A stretch of 64,000 nt of DNA, taken from Filomicrobium insigne. Its GTDB lineage: Bacteria; Pseudomonadota; Alphaproteobacteria; Rhizobiales; Hyphomicrobiaceae. The translations under genes and the position numbers were made by a program. The notes beneath the pieces were generated by a model. It was not told the DNA's origin, made no database searches, and saw only the letters and a list, made by a program, of their open reading frames with translations. The DNA is taken from contig NZ_FNJC01000003.1 in NCBI RefSeq assembly GCF_900104305.1, positions 620,001 to 684,000 on the forward strand, given 5' to 3'. This document shows, in pieces, positions 1 to 8,386 of this stretch; position 1 is the first letter of the stretch; the number at the start of each line of letters is the position of its first letter.

Positions 1-668
1 CGAACATCGATATAGCCCTTATCGGCGCTGTGGCGGATCGTGCTTTCAAGATCGAGTTCTTCCGCAGCGCCCGCTCGAGCAAACTGGCGCAACTTCCTGA
101 GCGCCACCTTGATGTTCCGGGTCCCAAGTTCCCGCGTGTCATCGAAATCGCGAAACTCGCGCTTGTCCCAGACTTTGACGGCGCGAAAATTCCTGTTGCC
201 CTTCTGACCGATCCGCACGCCGGCGGGGTTGTAGCCATCCGCGCCGAACGGTGATTTTCCCCCGGTGCCGATCCACTTTGACCCGCCGGAGTGACGCCCC
301 TTTTGTTCGGCGAGACGCTTACGGAGCTCCTCCATAATCTTTTCCCAGCCGCCGAGAGCTTCGATCTGCGCCTTCTCCTCTTCGGAGAAGTAGCGTTCGG
401 CTTGAGAGCGCAACCACTCTTCGGGGATCTCAACTTCCGCCACGCCATCAGATAAGGTTTCCAAGCCTTTGAAGGTCTGTCCGAAAACCTGATCAAAGCG
501 ATCGAGATGGCGCTCGTCTTTCACGAGAGTTGCTCTCGCCAAATAATAGAAATCCTCCACCCGCCGACCGGCGATATCCGCAGCAAGACCCTCCATCAGA
601 GTGAGGTACTCACGCAAAGTGACCGGGACCTTTGCGGCCTTGAGTTGATGGAAGAAGTCTACGAACAC
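1..668 (-). CDS. VWA domain-containing CoxE-family protein, partial at left edge
   Basis: The reverse strand is open from a GTG at 668 to the window edge: 222 codons of the N-terminal part of a CoxE-type von Willebrand A protein. The opening (FVDFFHQLKAAKVPVTLREY) is typical of the family, and the visible part ends in the conserved stretch before the VWA domain (NRNFRAVKVWDKREF, then IRHSADKGYIDV). The metal-binding VWA fold itself lies outside the window. GTG is the likely start: an in-frame TAG sits two codons upstream and an AAGG lies about 11 bases ahead. Such proteins usually work with a MoxR AAA ATPase as a chaperone pair for metalloenzyme or complex assembly. A MoxR gene is present, but about 6.5 kb away at 7188-8036. 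Confidence 0.85.
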   Translation of the reverse strand, partial: MFVDFFHQLKAAKVPVTLREYLTLMEGLAADIAGRRVEDFYYLARATLVKDERHLDRFDQVFGQTFKGLETLSDGVAEVEIPEEWLRSQAERYFSEEEKAQIEALGGWEKIMEELRKRLAEQKGRHSGGSKWIGTGGKSPFGADGYNPAGVRIGQKGNRNFRAVKVWDKREFRDFDDTRELGTRNIKVALRKLRQFARAGAAEELDLESTIRHSADKGYIDV

Positions 669-742
669 GAGCTATCGCACCTTGCCATACAAAACTGAGA
701 ACGCATCAAGAATACAGGGTATCGACCCCTATCACAAAACAA

Positions 743-768
743 AGAAGCCGCTCAAATGAGCGGCTTCT
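743..768 (-). terminator. Rho-independent terminator of first porin
   Basis: A perfect 11-bp stem (743-753 with 758-768, loop AAAT) lies 28 bases past the porin stop. On the reverse strand it is followed by TTTGTTTTG, a good U-tract. It separates the porin from the VWA gene. Confidence 0.85.
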
Positions 769-795
769 CGTTTAAGTGCTTGTGCGTGTCTAAGA

Positions 796-2067
796 TCAGA
801 AGTTGATCAGAGCACCCGCGCCAACGTAGTGGAAGTCGTCATAGGAAACGCCCGAGTTATCATCATACTCGAGGTTGCGATACTTGATCCACATCGACAT
901 TGCGGCAGCATCGATTTCCTGCACGACACCCAGGCCCCAGACGTCGAGACCGGAGTCAGACGGGATACCGAAACCAGCTACGCCGGGGTCAGCTACGAAG
1001 CGTGTACCATCTGCTTCGTTGTTCAGGTATTCGCCATAAAGCACGGTGTGGCCAAGTGCGTGCCATTTCCGACGCAGACCGGCCTTGACGTACCAAGTCT
1101 GTGAATCTCCGCTGAATTCACTCGAGTCCAGGTATCCGTAGTTACCCAGCACGAACAGGCCAGAAGAGATGTCTTGAACGTAGAGACCTGCCTGGAAGTA
1201 ACGCGTCGTCTCGTTGTTGAGAGCGCCCATATCCATGTCGGTCGTTTCGTTGTAGCCGATGGCGGCAGCCAACTTAAGGCGACCATGCTCGCCCGCGTAA
1301 CGCGCAGCGACATCCCACATGTCATCTTCGCCCCACGATGCCGAAGCCGAGAAGCCGGCGAAGGTCGGCGTATCGTAGCGAACGACGTTCCGGGGAATAC
1401 CGTTACAGTCACCCCAGGCACCACCCATGCCGGCGCAGGGCCCAGCAGCACCCCACGTAACGTCAGTAAGATTACCGGCACCGTCACGGATGAAGAAGCT
1501 GTTGACGTCGAAGGCCACCCAGTTGGCTGGAACCAGCGAACCGGAGCCGTCAACCAGAATTGCGAGGTTGTCGGTCGCCTGAGATTGAAGACCGACGCCC
1601 AATTTACCGAGCCGTTCGCTCTTCAAGAACCAGTAGGACTGAAGAACCTGAGCATCCTGCGGACGGCCAGTCAGAGCAGCAGGGCCGTTGTCGACATTTT
1701 GGCTGATCGTCAAACTGTCGCTGGAAATCGCTTCGATGTGCAGCACATAACCAGCGCTCCACTCAGAGTTGATCTGAGCGCCGCCAGTGAACTTAAAGTG
1801 CGAACCCAGCGTGGTGCCGAGGTCGTGGACGTAAGTGTTGGATTCCAAACCGTCGTCCCAGAACATCACCTGCTGTCCGACCCAGCCGGAAATCGTAAGG
1901 GACACCTTGCGGTTGCCTTTACGGGCTGTCGTGGCCTCGAGTTCAGCAATGCGCTCCTCAAGATCGGCGCAGCAGTCTCCCCCAAGGTCTGCAGCCGACG
2001 CGCTCGGCGTCAGCCAGCCTATTAACAGGCCGGCGGCCACCAGGGCGCTCAGACTAAATTTATTCAT
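796..2067 (-). CDS. Outer-membrane porin (Porin_2 family), copy 1
   Basis: A 423-residue outer-membrane beta-barrel porin of the rhizobial Omp type, giving passive diffusion of small hydrophilic solutes. Residues 1-25 are a signal peptide ending ASA, followed by ADLGGDCCADLEER, a short heptad-like segment and GNRKVSLTISGWVGQ, where the barrel starts. The protein ends in phenylalanine, as barrels recognised by the BAM complex do. A loop with two cysteines (GPCAGMGGAWGDCNG) is probably part of the constriction. The start at 2067 is preferred over an upstream codon at 2118 because AGGAGA stands at the right distance and the signal peptide begins there. It is very similar to the porin at 2827-4095; its own terminator and a 5' hairpin suggest separate transcription. 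Confidence 0.93.
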   Translation of the reverse strand: MNKFSLSALVAAGLLIGWLTPSASAADLGGDCCADLEERIAELEATTARKGNRKVSLTISGWVGQQVMFWDDGLESNTYVHDLGTTLGSHFKFTGGAQINSEWSAGYVLHIEAISSDSLTISQNVDNGPAALTGRPQDAQVLQSYWFLKSERLGKLGVGLQSQATDNLAILVDGSGSLVPANWVAFDVNSFFIRDGAGNLTDVTWGAAGPCAGMGGAWGDCNGIPRNVVRYDTPTFAGFSASASWGEDDMWDVAARYAGEHGRLKLAAAIGYNETTDMDMGALNNETTRYFQAGLYVQDISSGLFVLGNYGYLDSSEFSGDSQTWYVKAGLRRKWHALGHTVLYGEYLNNEADGTRFVADPGVAGFGIPSDSGLDVWGLGVVQEIDAAAMSMWIKYRNLEYDDNSGVSYDDFHYVGAGALINF

Positions 2068-2826
2068 TGACCGTCTCCTAGTCAGCGTTGGCTTCAAGAT
2101 GGCGGACGCCGAATACACAAACGCAAAACTATGCCGCGCTCTCGTAACGCGGCATCCAAATCAATCTAAAGATGGCAATACCGCTTGCCCGGAGGTTGGT
2201 TGATTCTCATTCCCGCCACAAACAATGAGTGGTGAATTAAATCGCCGGTGGATGAAATAGTGGCAAGGCAGCAACATAACGTTTGAGGGGTTTCACCACT
2301 CGCTTCAAACGAAAATCACGCAACGCGTTGGCGCCGAAGGAAAAAGAGAAAACCAACCGGCAACATCAACGACAGACTCAAATCGGTTAAGAGTTGGGTA
2401 ATAAATGCGGAATGCTGTGCAAAATATGAGCATGGCGTATGCCGCAGAAGGTGCTTGAACGTCCTGAAAAGCCGAAAAGTGATGCACAAATGCACACCTC
2501 GGCATGTGAGCACGGAAACAAGGACGTCATGCAGGCCAGCTAACGAGAGTGTCTCTTACGACAGAAAGCACTGCGCGCACATGCGAATAGCGCAGCGCTA
2601 TGACGGATCTCGCTTCGAATAAAGAAATGGAACTGCACAACTCCGACGCCGAACATAAGGATCGTATGGATCGCTCACGTTTCGAGCAGCGTGACAATCG
2701 AGCTTGCATGGGGAAACCGTGAGCCCGCGCCATAAAACAATCACCGCGCTCTAAAATAGAAAGAAGCGGTCCCCAAAATCTGGGAACCGCTTCAACGTTA
2801 TTCGCTTCTGGTGGTTTGCGCTCTGA
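2068..2826. other. Gene-free interval between the porins
   Basis: About 760 bases with no convincing gene. The part next to copy 1 should hold its promoter and leader. It contains a perfect 8-bp hairpin (2131-2138 with 2148-2155) 64 bases upstream of the start codon. The terminator of copy 2 lies at the far end (2763-2793). Short open frames here lack ribosome-binding sites and family-like sequence. I cannot assign -35/-10 elements with confidence. Confidence 0.6.
2763..2793 (-). terminator. Rho-independent terminator of second porin
   Basis: An 8-bp outer stem (2763-2770 with 2786-2793) extends by three more G-C pairs across a single mismatch. On the reverse strand it is followed by the T-rich run TCTATTTTAG. 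It lies about 35 bases past the stop of the second porin. Confidence 0.8.
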
Positions 2827-4095
2827 TTAGAAGGAGATCAGAGCACCTGCACCGACGTAGTGGAAGTCATCGTAACCGACACCCGAGTTATCATCATACT
2901 CAAGGTTACGATACTTGACCCAGACTGACATCGCAGCTGCGTCGATCTCCTGCACGACACCCAGACCCCAGACATCGAGCTCTGAACTCGTGGCGTTAAA
3001 GCCAGCAAAAGGATCCTTGATAAGGCCGCCTGCTAGATCATCAGCCTGATTGTTCAGGTATTCGCCGTAGAAGACCGTGTGGCCAAGCGAGTTAAAGCGC
3101 GTGCGCCAACCAGCTTTGACGTACCAAGTTTCGGATTCTTCAGCAAAGTCTTCGGACTCGAGATATCCGTAGTTGCCGAGAACAAACAAACCTGAAGGCA
3201 TGTGCTGCAAATAGAGGCCGGCCTGGAAATAGCTCAGCGTCTCGTTGTTACCAGCACCCATGCCCGCATCGGTAACTTGGTTATAGGCAGCAGTTGCAGC
3301 GATCTTTACGCCGCTGAATTCGCCGGCGTAGCGGATGGCAACATCCCAGAAGTCGTCTTCGCCCCAGGAGGCAGACGCCGAGAAGCCACCGAATACGGGC
3401 GTGTCGTAGCGAACGGAATTCGTTGTCAGGCCGTTGCAGTCACCCCAAGCGCCGCCCATGCCATGGCAAGGACCGGCCGCACCCCACGTAACGTCCGTAA
3501 GGTTGCCAGCGCTGTCGCGGATGAAGAAGCTGTTGACGTCGAACGCCACCCAGTTCGCCGGAACCAGTGAGCCCGAACCGTCCACGAGGATCGCCGCGTT
3601 GTCAGAGGCCTGAGATTGCTGACCGACAGACAGCTTACCCAGACGCTCACTCTTCAAGAACCAGTAGGACTGAAGAAGCTGCGCGCTGTTGCCGAGAACC
3701 GAGCCTCCCGTGTTGGGAACGTCCTGGCTGACACCCAAGCTGTCATTCGAAATCGCTTCGATGTGCAGCACGTAACCGGCGCTCCACTCTGACGAAATTT
3801 GTGCTTGGCCAGTGAACTTGAAATGAGAACCCAGCGTGGTGCCCAGGTCTGTTACGTAGGTGTTGGATTCTACACCGTCGTCCCAGAACATCACCTGCTG
3901 CCCGACCCAGCCGGAGACTGTGAGCGACACCTTGCGGTTACCCTTGCGGGCCGTGGTCGCTTCGAGTTCTGCAACACGCTCTTCGAGGTCTGCACAGCAG
4001 TCTCCCCCAAGATCTGCCGCGGATGCGCTGCCGGATGTCAGGCCGCCTGCCAGAAGGCCGGCTGCGACCAGCGCGCCTAAGCTAAACTTATGCAT
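2827..4095 (-). CDS. Outer-membrane porin (Porin_2 family), copy 2
   Basis: A 422-residue porin with the same architecture as copy 1: signal peptide to about residue 26, mature start ADLGGDCCADLEER, a barrel of about 16 strands, the two-cysteine loop (GPCHGMGGAWGDCNG) and a C-terminal phenylalanine. GGAGAAGG precedes the ATG at 4095. The copies are nearly identical at the N-terminus and in the last about 40 residues. They differ most in the middle (for example GVSQDVPNTGGSV against TISQNVDNGPAAL) and near FVADPGVAG/LIKDPFAG, places expected to be surface loops. This pattern suggests tandem duplication followed by loop divergence. Which solutes pass through cannot be read from sequence. Confidence 0.93.
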   Translation of the reverse strand: MHKFSLGALVAAGLLAGGLTSGSASAADLGGDCCADLEERVAELEATTARKGNRKVSLTVSGWVGQQVMFWDDGVESNTYVTDLGTTLGSHFKFTGQAQISSEWSAGYVLHIEAISNDSLGVSQDVPNTGGSVLGNSAQLLQSYWFLKSERLGKLSVGQQSQASDNAAILVDGSGSLVPANWVAFDVNSFFIRDSAGNLTDVTWGAAGPCHGMGGAWGDCNGLTTNSVRYDTPVFGGFSASASWGEDDFWDVAIRYAGEFSGVKIAATAAYNQVTDAGMGAGNNETLSYFQAGLYLQHMPSGLFVLGNYGYLESEDFAEESETWYVKAGWRTRFNSLGHTVFYGEYLNNQADDLAGGLIKDPFAGFNATSSELDVWGLGVVQEIDAAAMSVWVKYRNLEYDDNSGVGYDDFHYVGAGALISF

Positions 4096-4343
4096 TTACC
4101 TTCTCCCGTCTACTCTACTCTTAAGCGCGGAGCACGCGATGCAACGCAACCCAAGGTCCCAAAGCGATGTGAGGCTTCCTCCCAACACAATCACCGCTCG
4201 CCCACGACTTATGCAGAATAATGACAATGAGGAAATAGGCGCCTACTATTTGTAAGCCTGAATGATTCGCCTCAGTTGCACACAAGTCACGCTTGTCGTG
4301 AGGGTGTACCATTTAGGAAAATCAGGCCACGGCGACCAAAAGT

Positions 4344-5420
4344 TTAGTCTTCCCCCTGACTGTCGCGGTTTTTGGATGTGCCCTTTGCGCCGAAGGCCGG
4401 TCGTAGCTCTGGAAAAGCCTCATAAAAAATGTGACGAGCCCGCGGCGGCTTGGTTTCGGTAAAGGGAACCGGCCGACAGACTGAAATCGCCGCAACCCCA
4501 AGCCGTGCTGTCATGGCGCCATTAAAGGCGCCTTCCCCTAATTTCCGAGATATTCGGCGCAGCATATCCTGCCCGAGCACTTGCCCCCAAAGGTCATCAG
4601 TCAAGGCGATCACGCCCGTCGCCGCCATATGCCCGATAATCCAGCCAAACAAACGCAGGCCCCCGAAAAACCCTGGACGCCCCCCGTAAGCGCCTGCCAG
4701 CCGCCGCACCATGCGAAGATTTTCAAAAAGTACGAACCCCACAACGATAAACCCGATCGGAACAAGAGCCGTTACAGCCCCGACGCGGCGCGCGGATTCA
4801 TACACAAGCCGGCGGGCTTGAGCGTCTGGCCGAGCGAGAAGAACCCGCTCCCCTAAGCTAAGCAAGGCTCCCGGTGCCCGCATGTGACGTTCTTCTTCGC
4901 GAAACCGCCGAACATCCCAGCGGCCGTCTCGCGACCGCGCCACGTGGGTCTTCAGGCTTTGGACAACGCGTCGCTCCATCGCCGCGTCGCGCGTGCGCAA
5001 AGCCGTTTCCGCATCGCGGCGCAATCGCGCCAGACGCGCCATGCGGAAAAATCCAATGAGCTCTCTAAGAATGAGTGCTGTTGCCGCTAGCGCTGCCAAA
5101 GACGCAAGTCCAAGCGCGAGCCAGCCAACCCAATCGTCTCTCGCCAGGGTGGCGGTGACAAAGTCCGTTACCCAAAGCGTGGCGGCGAGAAGCCCGAGGC
5201 TCACAAGCGAGCCCAGCAACAAGGTTCCCCAGCCAAGGCTCCTACGCGTCGTCGTCCGAAGTGAAGAAACGCTGGTGTCACCGGCATCCGTGTTTGTCGC
5301 ATCTGAAGGCGCCCCGCCGGCATCGCTTTGCCTGTGCGGAATCTCTTCTGTAACGATGAAATCGGGATCGTCGGGGGCGAAGGCTTGTGGCTTTCGTCCT
5401 CCGCGTGCACCACCGGTCAT
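4344..5420 (-). CDS. TIGR01620 / DUF697 (YcjF-like) inner-membrane protein
   Basis: A 358-residue membrane protein of the TIGR01620 family, related to E. coli YcjF. A charged, disordered N-terminus (to about 60) precedes two membrane helices near 65-88 and 98-118. A long Arg-rich cytoplasmic segment follows, then a DUF697 hydrophobic part (VTALVPIGFIVVGFVLFENL and following). Its start overlaps the stop of the upstream YcjX-type gene by four bases (ATGA), so the two are translationally coupled. The pair is widely conserved next to each other and linked to envelope stress in enterics, but the biochemical role is unknown. No PspA/B/C genes are visible nearby. Confidence 0.88.
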   Translation of the reverse strand: MTGGARGGRKPQAFAPDDPDFIVTEEIPHRQSDAGGAPSDATNTDAGDTSVSSLRTTTRRSLGWGTLLLGSLVSLGLLAATLWVTDFVTATLARDDWVGWLALGLASLAALAATALILRELIGFFRMARLARLRRDAETALRTRDAAMERRVVQSLKTHVARSRDGRWDVRRFREEERHMRAPGALLSLGERVLLARPDAQARRLVYESARRVGAVTALVPIGFIVVGFVLFENLRMVRRLAGAYGGRPGFFGGLRLFGWIIGHMAATGVIALTDDLWGQVLGQDMLRRISRKLGEGAFNGAMTARLGVAAISVCRPVPFTETKPPRARHIFYEAFPELRPAFGAKGTSKNRDSQGED

Positions 5421-6904
5421 GGCAAATGATCCTCGAACAAGAACGCAAAAGCCTTATCTAGCCCAATGTGTGGCCAGGCGTTTACCTGGGCTCCGGCTTC
5501 CCGACGCTCAAGCGTCGGCGGCCTGAATTTTACGAACCCGAAATGTTCCGGGCGGGCCCGATCCTCATCAAAAGCGTCAAGCGCATCTTCCGGGAGGTCA
5601 CCGGGAAATACGACGGCGCCGCGTGAACCATCGAACGTTCTCCCACCAATCCGCTCGCCAGCTTCCGGTATCCCACGCACTCCAAAAAGGTGCTCCCCTT
5701 GAATGTCCTTATGAACATCGGTTGTCGCCTGCAGAGCGGCCAAAGCAATGCACTGGAAAGCACTTCCCGCTGCTTCCGCGCGCTTTGCAGCCCGAGAGAC
5801 CGACTTGGAAAGAATATCTTCCAATTGCCTATGAGCGTTGCGGTGCACGTGATCAGCTTTTGTTGCGGCGAAGGCGATGCGATCAATACGTCGCCCCAGG
5901 ATATAGGCCAGCCAACTCTCCGAACGCGGACGTATGGCACGCATAACGCCTTCAAGGCCGTCTTCGAGGGCGCGTAACCCTTCTGCCCCCCCGTTTAAAG
6001 CACTGAGCACATCGACAAGGACGATCTGACGGTCGATCCGGCTGAAGTGTGCTTCAAAAAACGGTTTGACGATATTCTTGCGATAGCTGGCAAAACGCCT
6101 TTCGAGTAGCGCCAGCAGGCTTTCAGACTCAACCGCGCCGCCTTCCGTCTTCGTGGGAAAGAACGTGAGCTGTGGCGACCCCTCAAGATCCCCCGGCAAA
6201 AGAAAACGACCAGGGCCAAGTCCCGCATAGGGCGTGCCTGAATTGCGCGCCGACTGAAGAAATTGAGTGTAAAGTTCCGCGCCTCGGATCGCCACTTGCT
6301 CATCCGCGACGCCTTCCGGATCAACGGTCGACAGAAATTCCAAAAACGGCTTGGCCAAGGCGGAAAAGACCGGCCGCTGAACCGTATAAAGCGCGTGTTG
6401 GGACCACTCTTGATAGGATTGGTCCAGCAGCGCCAGATCAATCAGCCATTCACCCGGATAATCGACGATGTCGATATGCAACCGTTGAGAAAGTCCGAGA
6501 AACTCGAATAGTCCGCCGCGCGAAGGCCACTCCAACGTAAGCCGCAGTTCACTGATACGGCGCGTACTTTGCGGCCAATGAGGCGGTTCACTCTGAAGCG
6601 CATTGAGGTGATCCTCATACTGGAAGCGCGGGACATCGTCGTCCGGTTGCGGCTCAAGATAGGCGCGCAATCCTTCGATACCGGAGAGCCGAGCGAAAGG
6701 TGGATTGGCACCACCCTCACAGAGACATTTGACGAGGGCCGTGATGAAAACGGTCTTACCGGCACGCGAAAGCCCGGTCACACCCAACCGCAGAGTGGGC
6801 GTGATCAAGTCGCCAACATACGCACCGGCGTGCTCTAGCGTGAAACGGGTGTCTCGGGAAATTTGGGGGAGTCTCAATAGAAGGCCTCGCTCATACCTCC
6901 CCAT
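5417..6904 (-). CDS. YcjX-family (DUF463) P-loop NTPase
   Basis: A cytosolic DUF463 protein (495 residues from the ATG at 6904). A Walker A/P-loop GLSRAGKT lies at about residues 44-51, close to the N-terminus as in the family, and FLGLSQRLHIDIVDYPGEWL follows where the G3-type motif (DxPG) is expected, so nucleotide binding is likely. It forms an ATGA overlap with the TIGR01620 membrane protein, its usual partner. The start is uncertain: the ATG at 6904 has no good ribosome-binding site, while a TTG at 6877 has GAGG seven bases ahead and would give a protein nine residues shorter. Function is unknown beyond an association with envelope stress in related bacteria. Confidence 0.9.
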   Translation of the reverse strand: MGRYERGLLLRLPQISRDTRFTLEHAGAYVGDLITPTLRLGVTGLSRAGKTVFITALVKCLCEGGANPPFARLSGIEGLRAYLEPQPDDDVPRFQYEDHLNALQSEPPHWPQSTRRISELRLTLEWPSRGGLFEFLGLSQRLHIDIVDYPGEWLIDLALLDQSYQEWSQHALYTVQRPVFSALAKPFLEFLSTVDPEGVADEQVAIRGAELYTQFLQSARNSGTPYAGLGPGRFLLPGDLEGSPQLTFFPTKTEGGAVESESLLALLERRFASYRKNIVKPFFEAHFSRIDRQIVLVDVLSALNGGAEGLRALEDGLEGVMRAIRPRSESWLAYILGRRIDRIAFAATKADHVHRNAHRQLEDILSKSVSRAAKRAEAAGSAFQCIALAALQATTDVHKDIQGEHLFGVRGIPEAGERIGGRTFDGSRGAVVFPGDLPEDALDAFDEDRARPEHFGFVKFRPPTLERREAGAQVNAWPHIGLDKAFAFLFEDHLP

Positions 6905-6972
6905 AAGTCGCTAATGTCGTGACGCAGTGCAAGATCCAGCGACGGATATGCACTGCAACGCACGTTCGACCT

Positions 6973-7062
6973 TCAAGCTGGCAGTAACACGAGGATCCCG
7001 GCTCCAATCACGATTAAGCCGACAATCAGAATGATGCTGTTACGGATAATTTCTCCCGCCAT
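6973..7062 (-). CDS. Possible 29-residue single-span membrane peptide
   Basis: A short frame starting MAGEIIRNSI, followed by a hydrophobic helix of about 18 residues rich in I, L, V and G, ending LLPA. AAGGAG lies 12 bases before the ATG, somewhat far. The shape (short charged N-terminus, one membrane helix, no tail) is that of many bacterial micropeptides. It sits in the gap between ycjX and the MoxR ATPase, on the same strand. I do not recognise a family. The alternative is chance hydrophobic coding, which is easy at this length. Confidence 0.35.
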   Translation of the reverse strand: MAGEIIRNSIILIVGLIVIGAGILVLLPA

Positions 7063-7187
7063 CCGAGTATTGAGCTCCTTTGGCTCTCAAGAACTTGTGA
7101 TGACAAAGAAATATCACGCTGATCCTGAACGTAGGATGAGCGCGCTTGTGCGTATGTTTAAGATGTAGTCCAGGGCAGACAAACGCC

Positions 7188-8036
7188 TTAAGCTTCGCCC
7201 TTGCGCCGCGCCATGAACGCCAACCGTTCGAACAGATGAACATCCTGCTCGTTCTTGAGCAGGGCCCCGTGAAGCGGTGGAATGAGCTTGCGTGGATCGC
7301 TTTCACGTAGCGTTTCCGGACCGATGTCCTCGTTCAAGAGCAACTTAATCCAATCAAGGAGCTCTGACGTCGACGGCTTTTTCTTCACGCCTGGAACATC
7401 ACGGAGTTCGTAAAATACCCGGAGCGCCTCCGAAACGAGCTGTTGTTTGAGATTGGGAAAATGGACATCCACGATTTCACGCATCGTGTCCGGGTCCGGA
7501 AATTTGATGAAATGAAAGAAGCACCGCCGCAGAAAGGCGTCGGGGAGCTCTTTCTCATTGTTCGAGGTAATGATGACGACGGGGCGTTGCGCGGCACGCA
7601 CAACTTCCCCCGTTTCGTAGACGTGAAACTCCATCCGGTCGAGTTCCTGAAGAAGATCGTTGGGGAACTCGATATCTGCTTTATCGATCTCATCGATCAG
7701 CAGAACGGGCCGCACTTCACTGTCGAACGCTTCCCAGAGTTTGCCTTTGCGGATGTAGTTCTTGATGTCATTAACCCGCGACTCTCCGAGCTGACTATCA
7801 CGCAGCCGCGAGACGGCATCATACTCGTAGAGGCCTTGTTGCGCTTTTGTCGTGGATTTAACGTGCCATTCGATAATCGGCAGCCCGAGCGCCTTCGCAA
7901 CTTCAAGTGCGAGAACCGTTTTTCCCGTTCCCGGCTCACCCTTGATGAGCAGTGGCCGCTCCAACATGATGGCGGCATTCACAGCGATACGCAGATCATC
8001 CGTCGCGACGTACGACGAGCTACCTTCGAATTTCAT
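7188..8036 (-). CDS. MoxR-family AAA+ ATPase
   Basis: A 282-residue AAA+ ATPase of the MoxR type. Walker A GEPGTGKT is at 33-40, Walker B VLLIDEIDKAD at about 111-121, sensor 1 ITSNNEKELPDAFLRRC follows, and the small helical lid is at the C-terminus. MoxR proteins act with VWA-domain partners as chaperones that insert cofactors or assemble complexes. The start at 8036 is chosen over ATG 8042 because AAGGG is six bases ahead of it and directly abuts the other. The gene is normally next to the CoxE-type VWA gene; here that gene is at the left edge with porins and ycjXF between. Confidence 0.92.
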   Translation of the reverse strand: MKFEGSSSYVATDDLRIAVNAAIMLERPLLIKGEPGTGKTVLALEVAKALGLPIIEWHVKSTTKAQQGLYEYDAVSRLRDSQLGESRVNDIKNYIRKGKLWEAFDSEVRPVLLIDEIDKADIEFPNDLLQELDRMEFHVYETGEVVRAAQRPVVIITSNNEKELPDAFLRRCFFHFIKFPDPDTMREIVDVHFPNLKQQLVSEALRVFYELRDVPGVKKKPSTSELLDWIKLLLNEDIGPETLRESDPRKLIPPLHGALLKNEQDVHLFERLAFMARRKGEA

Positions 8037-8386
8037 GGTCATCCCTTATATGGGCCGGTTTCCCACTATCGGAGCTGCCAGCCTCGTTAATTCCACTTTT
8101 ATGACCCAATTGGAGAAAACGCCACCCCCGCGAAATACTCAGAACGCCAGCGCAGCAGGCGAACATGCCACCAAGGGATCACCCGCATGTGAGGGGGAGG
8201 GCAGAAAAATACCTTGAGCGTGCGCGCTTCGCATTGTAGCGCTGCACCAGAATTCAACGATATTTCTTGCCCCATCTACAAATTCTTGACAGTCACAGAG
8301 GTTCACATACATACCGGGCACAAAACATGCACGGAGCCCTTGTTGATGGGTACAGGAACGTCAACGATCTGCTCCTGGAGGCTTTG
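8037..8386. other. Divergent intergenic region, MoxR / dksA
   Basis: About 350 bases between divergent genes. It holds the candidate dksA promoter at 8286-8313 and should hold the MoxR promoter near 8040-8100, which I could not define. No small gene is convincing. Confidence 0.5.
8286..8313 (+). promoter_or_regulatory. Candidate sigma-70 promoter of dksA
   Basis: TTGACA (8286-8291), a 16-base spacer and TACATA (8308-8313) lie about 75 bases upstream of the chosen dksA start. The -35 is perfect; the -10 matches four of six bases and the spacer is one base short of ideal. Confidence 0.45.

Noticed and set aside
30-254. Plus-strand frame of 74 residues at the left edge
   Set aside because: The opposite strand carries a clear CoxE-type VWA protein over the same bases.
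1174-2025. Long plus-strand frame of 283 residues
   Set aside because: It is the antisense shadow of the first porin; the porin has family motifs, a signal peptide and a ribosome-binding site.
2600-2722. A 40-residue plus-strand frame (MTDLASNKEMELHN start) between the porins
   Set aside because: No ribosome-binding site and no recognisable pattern; the length is within chance.
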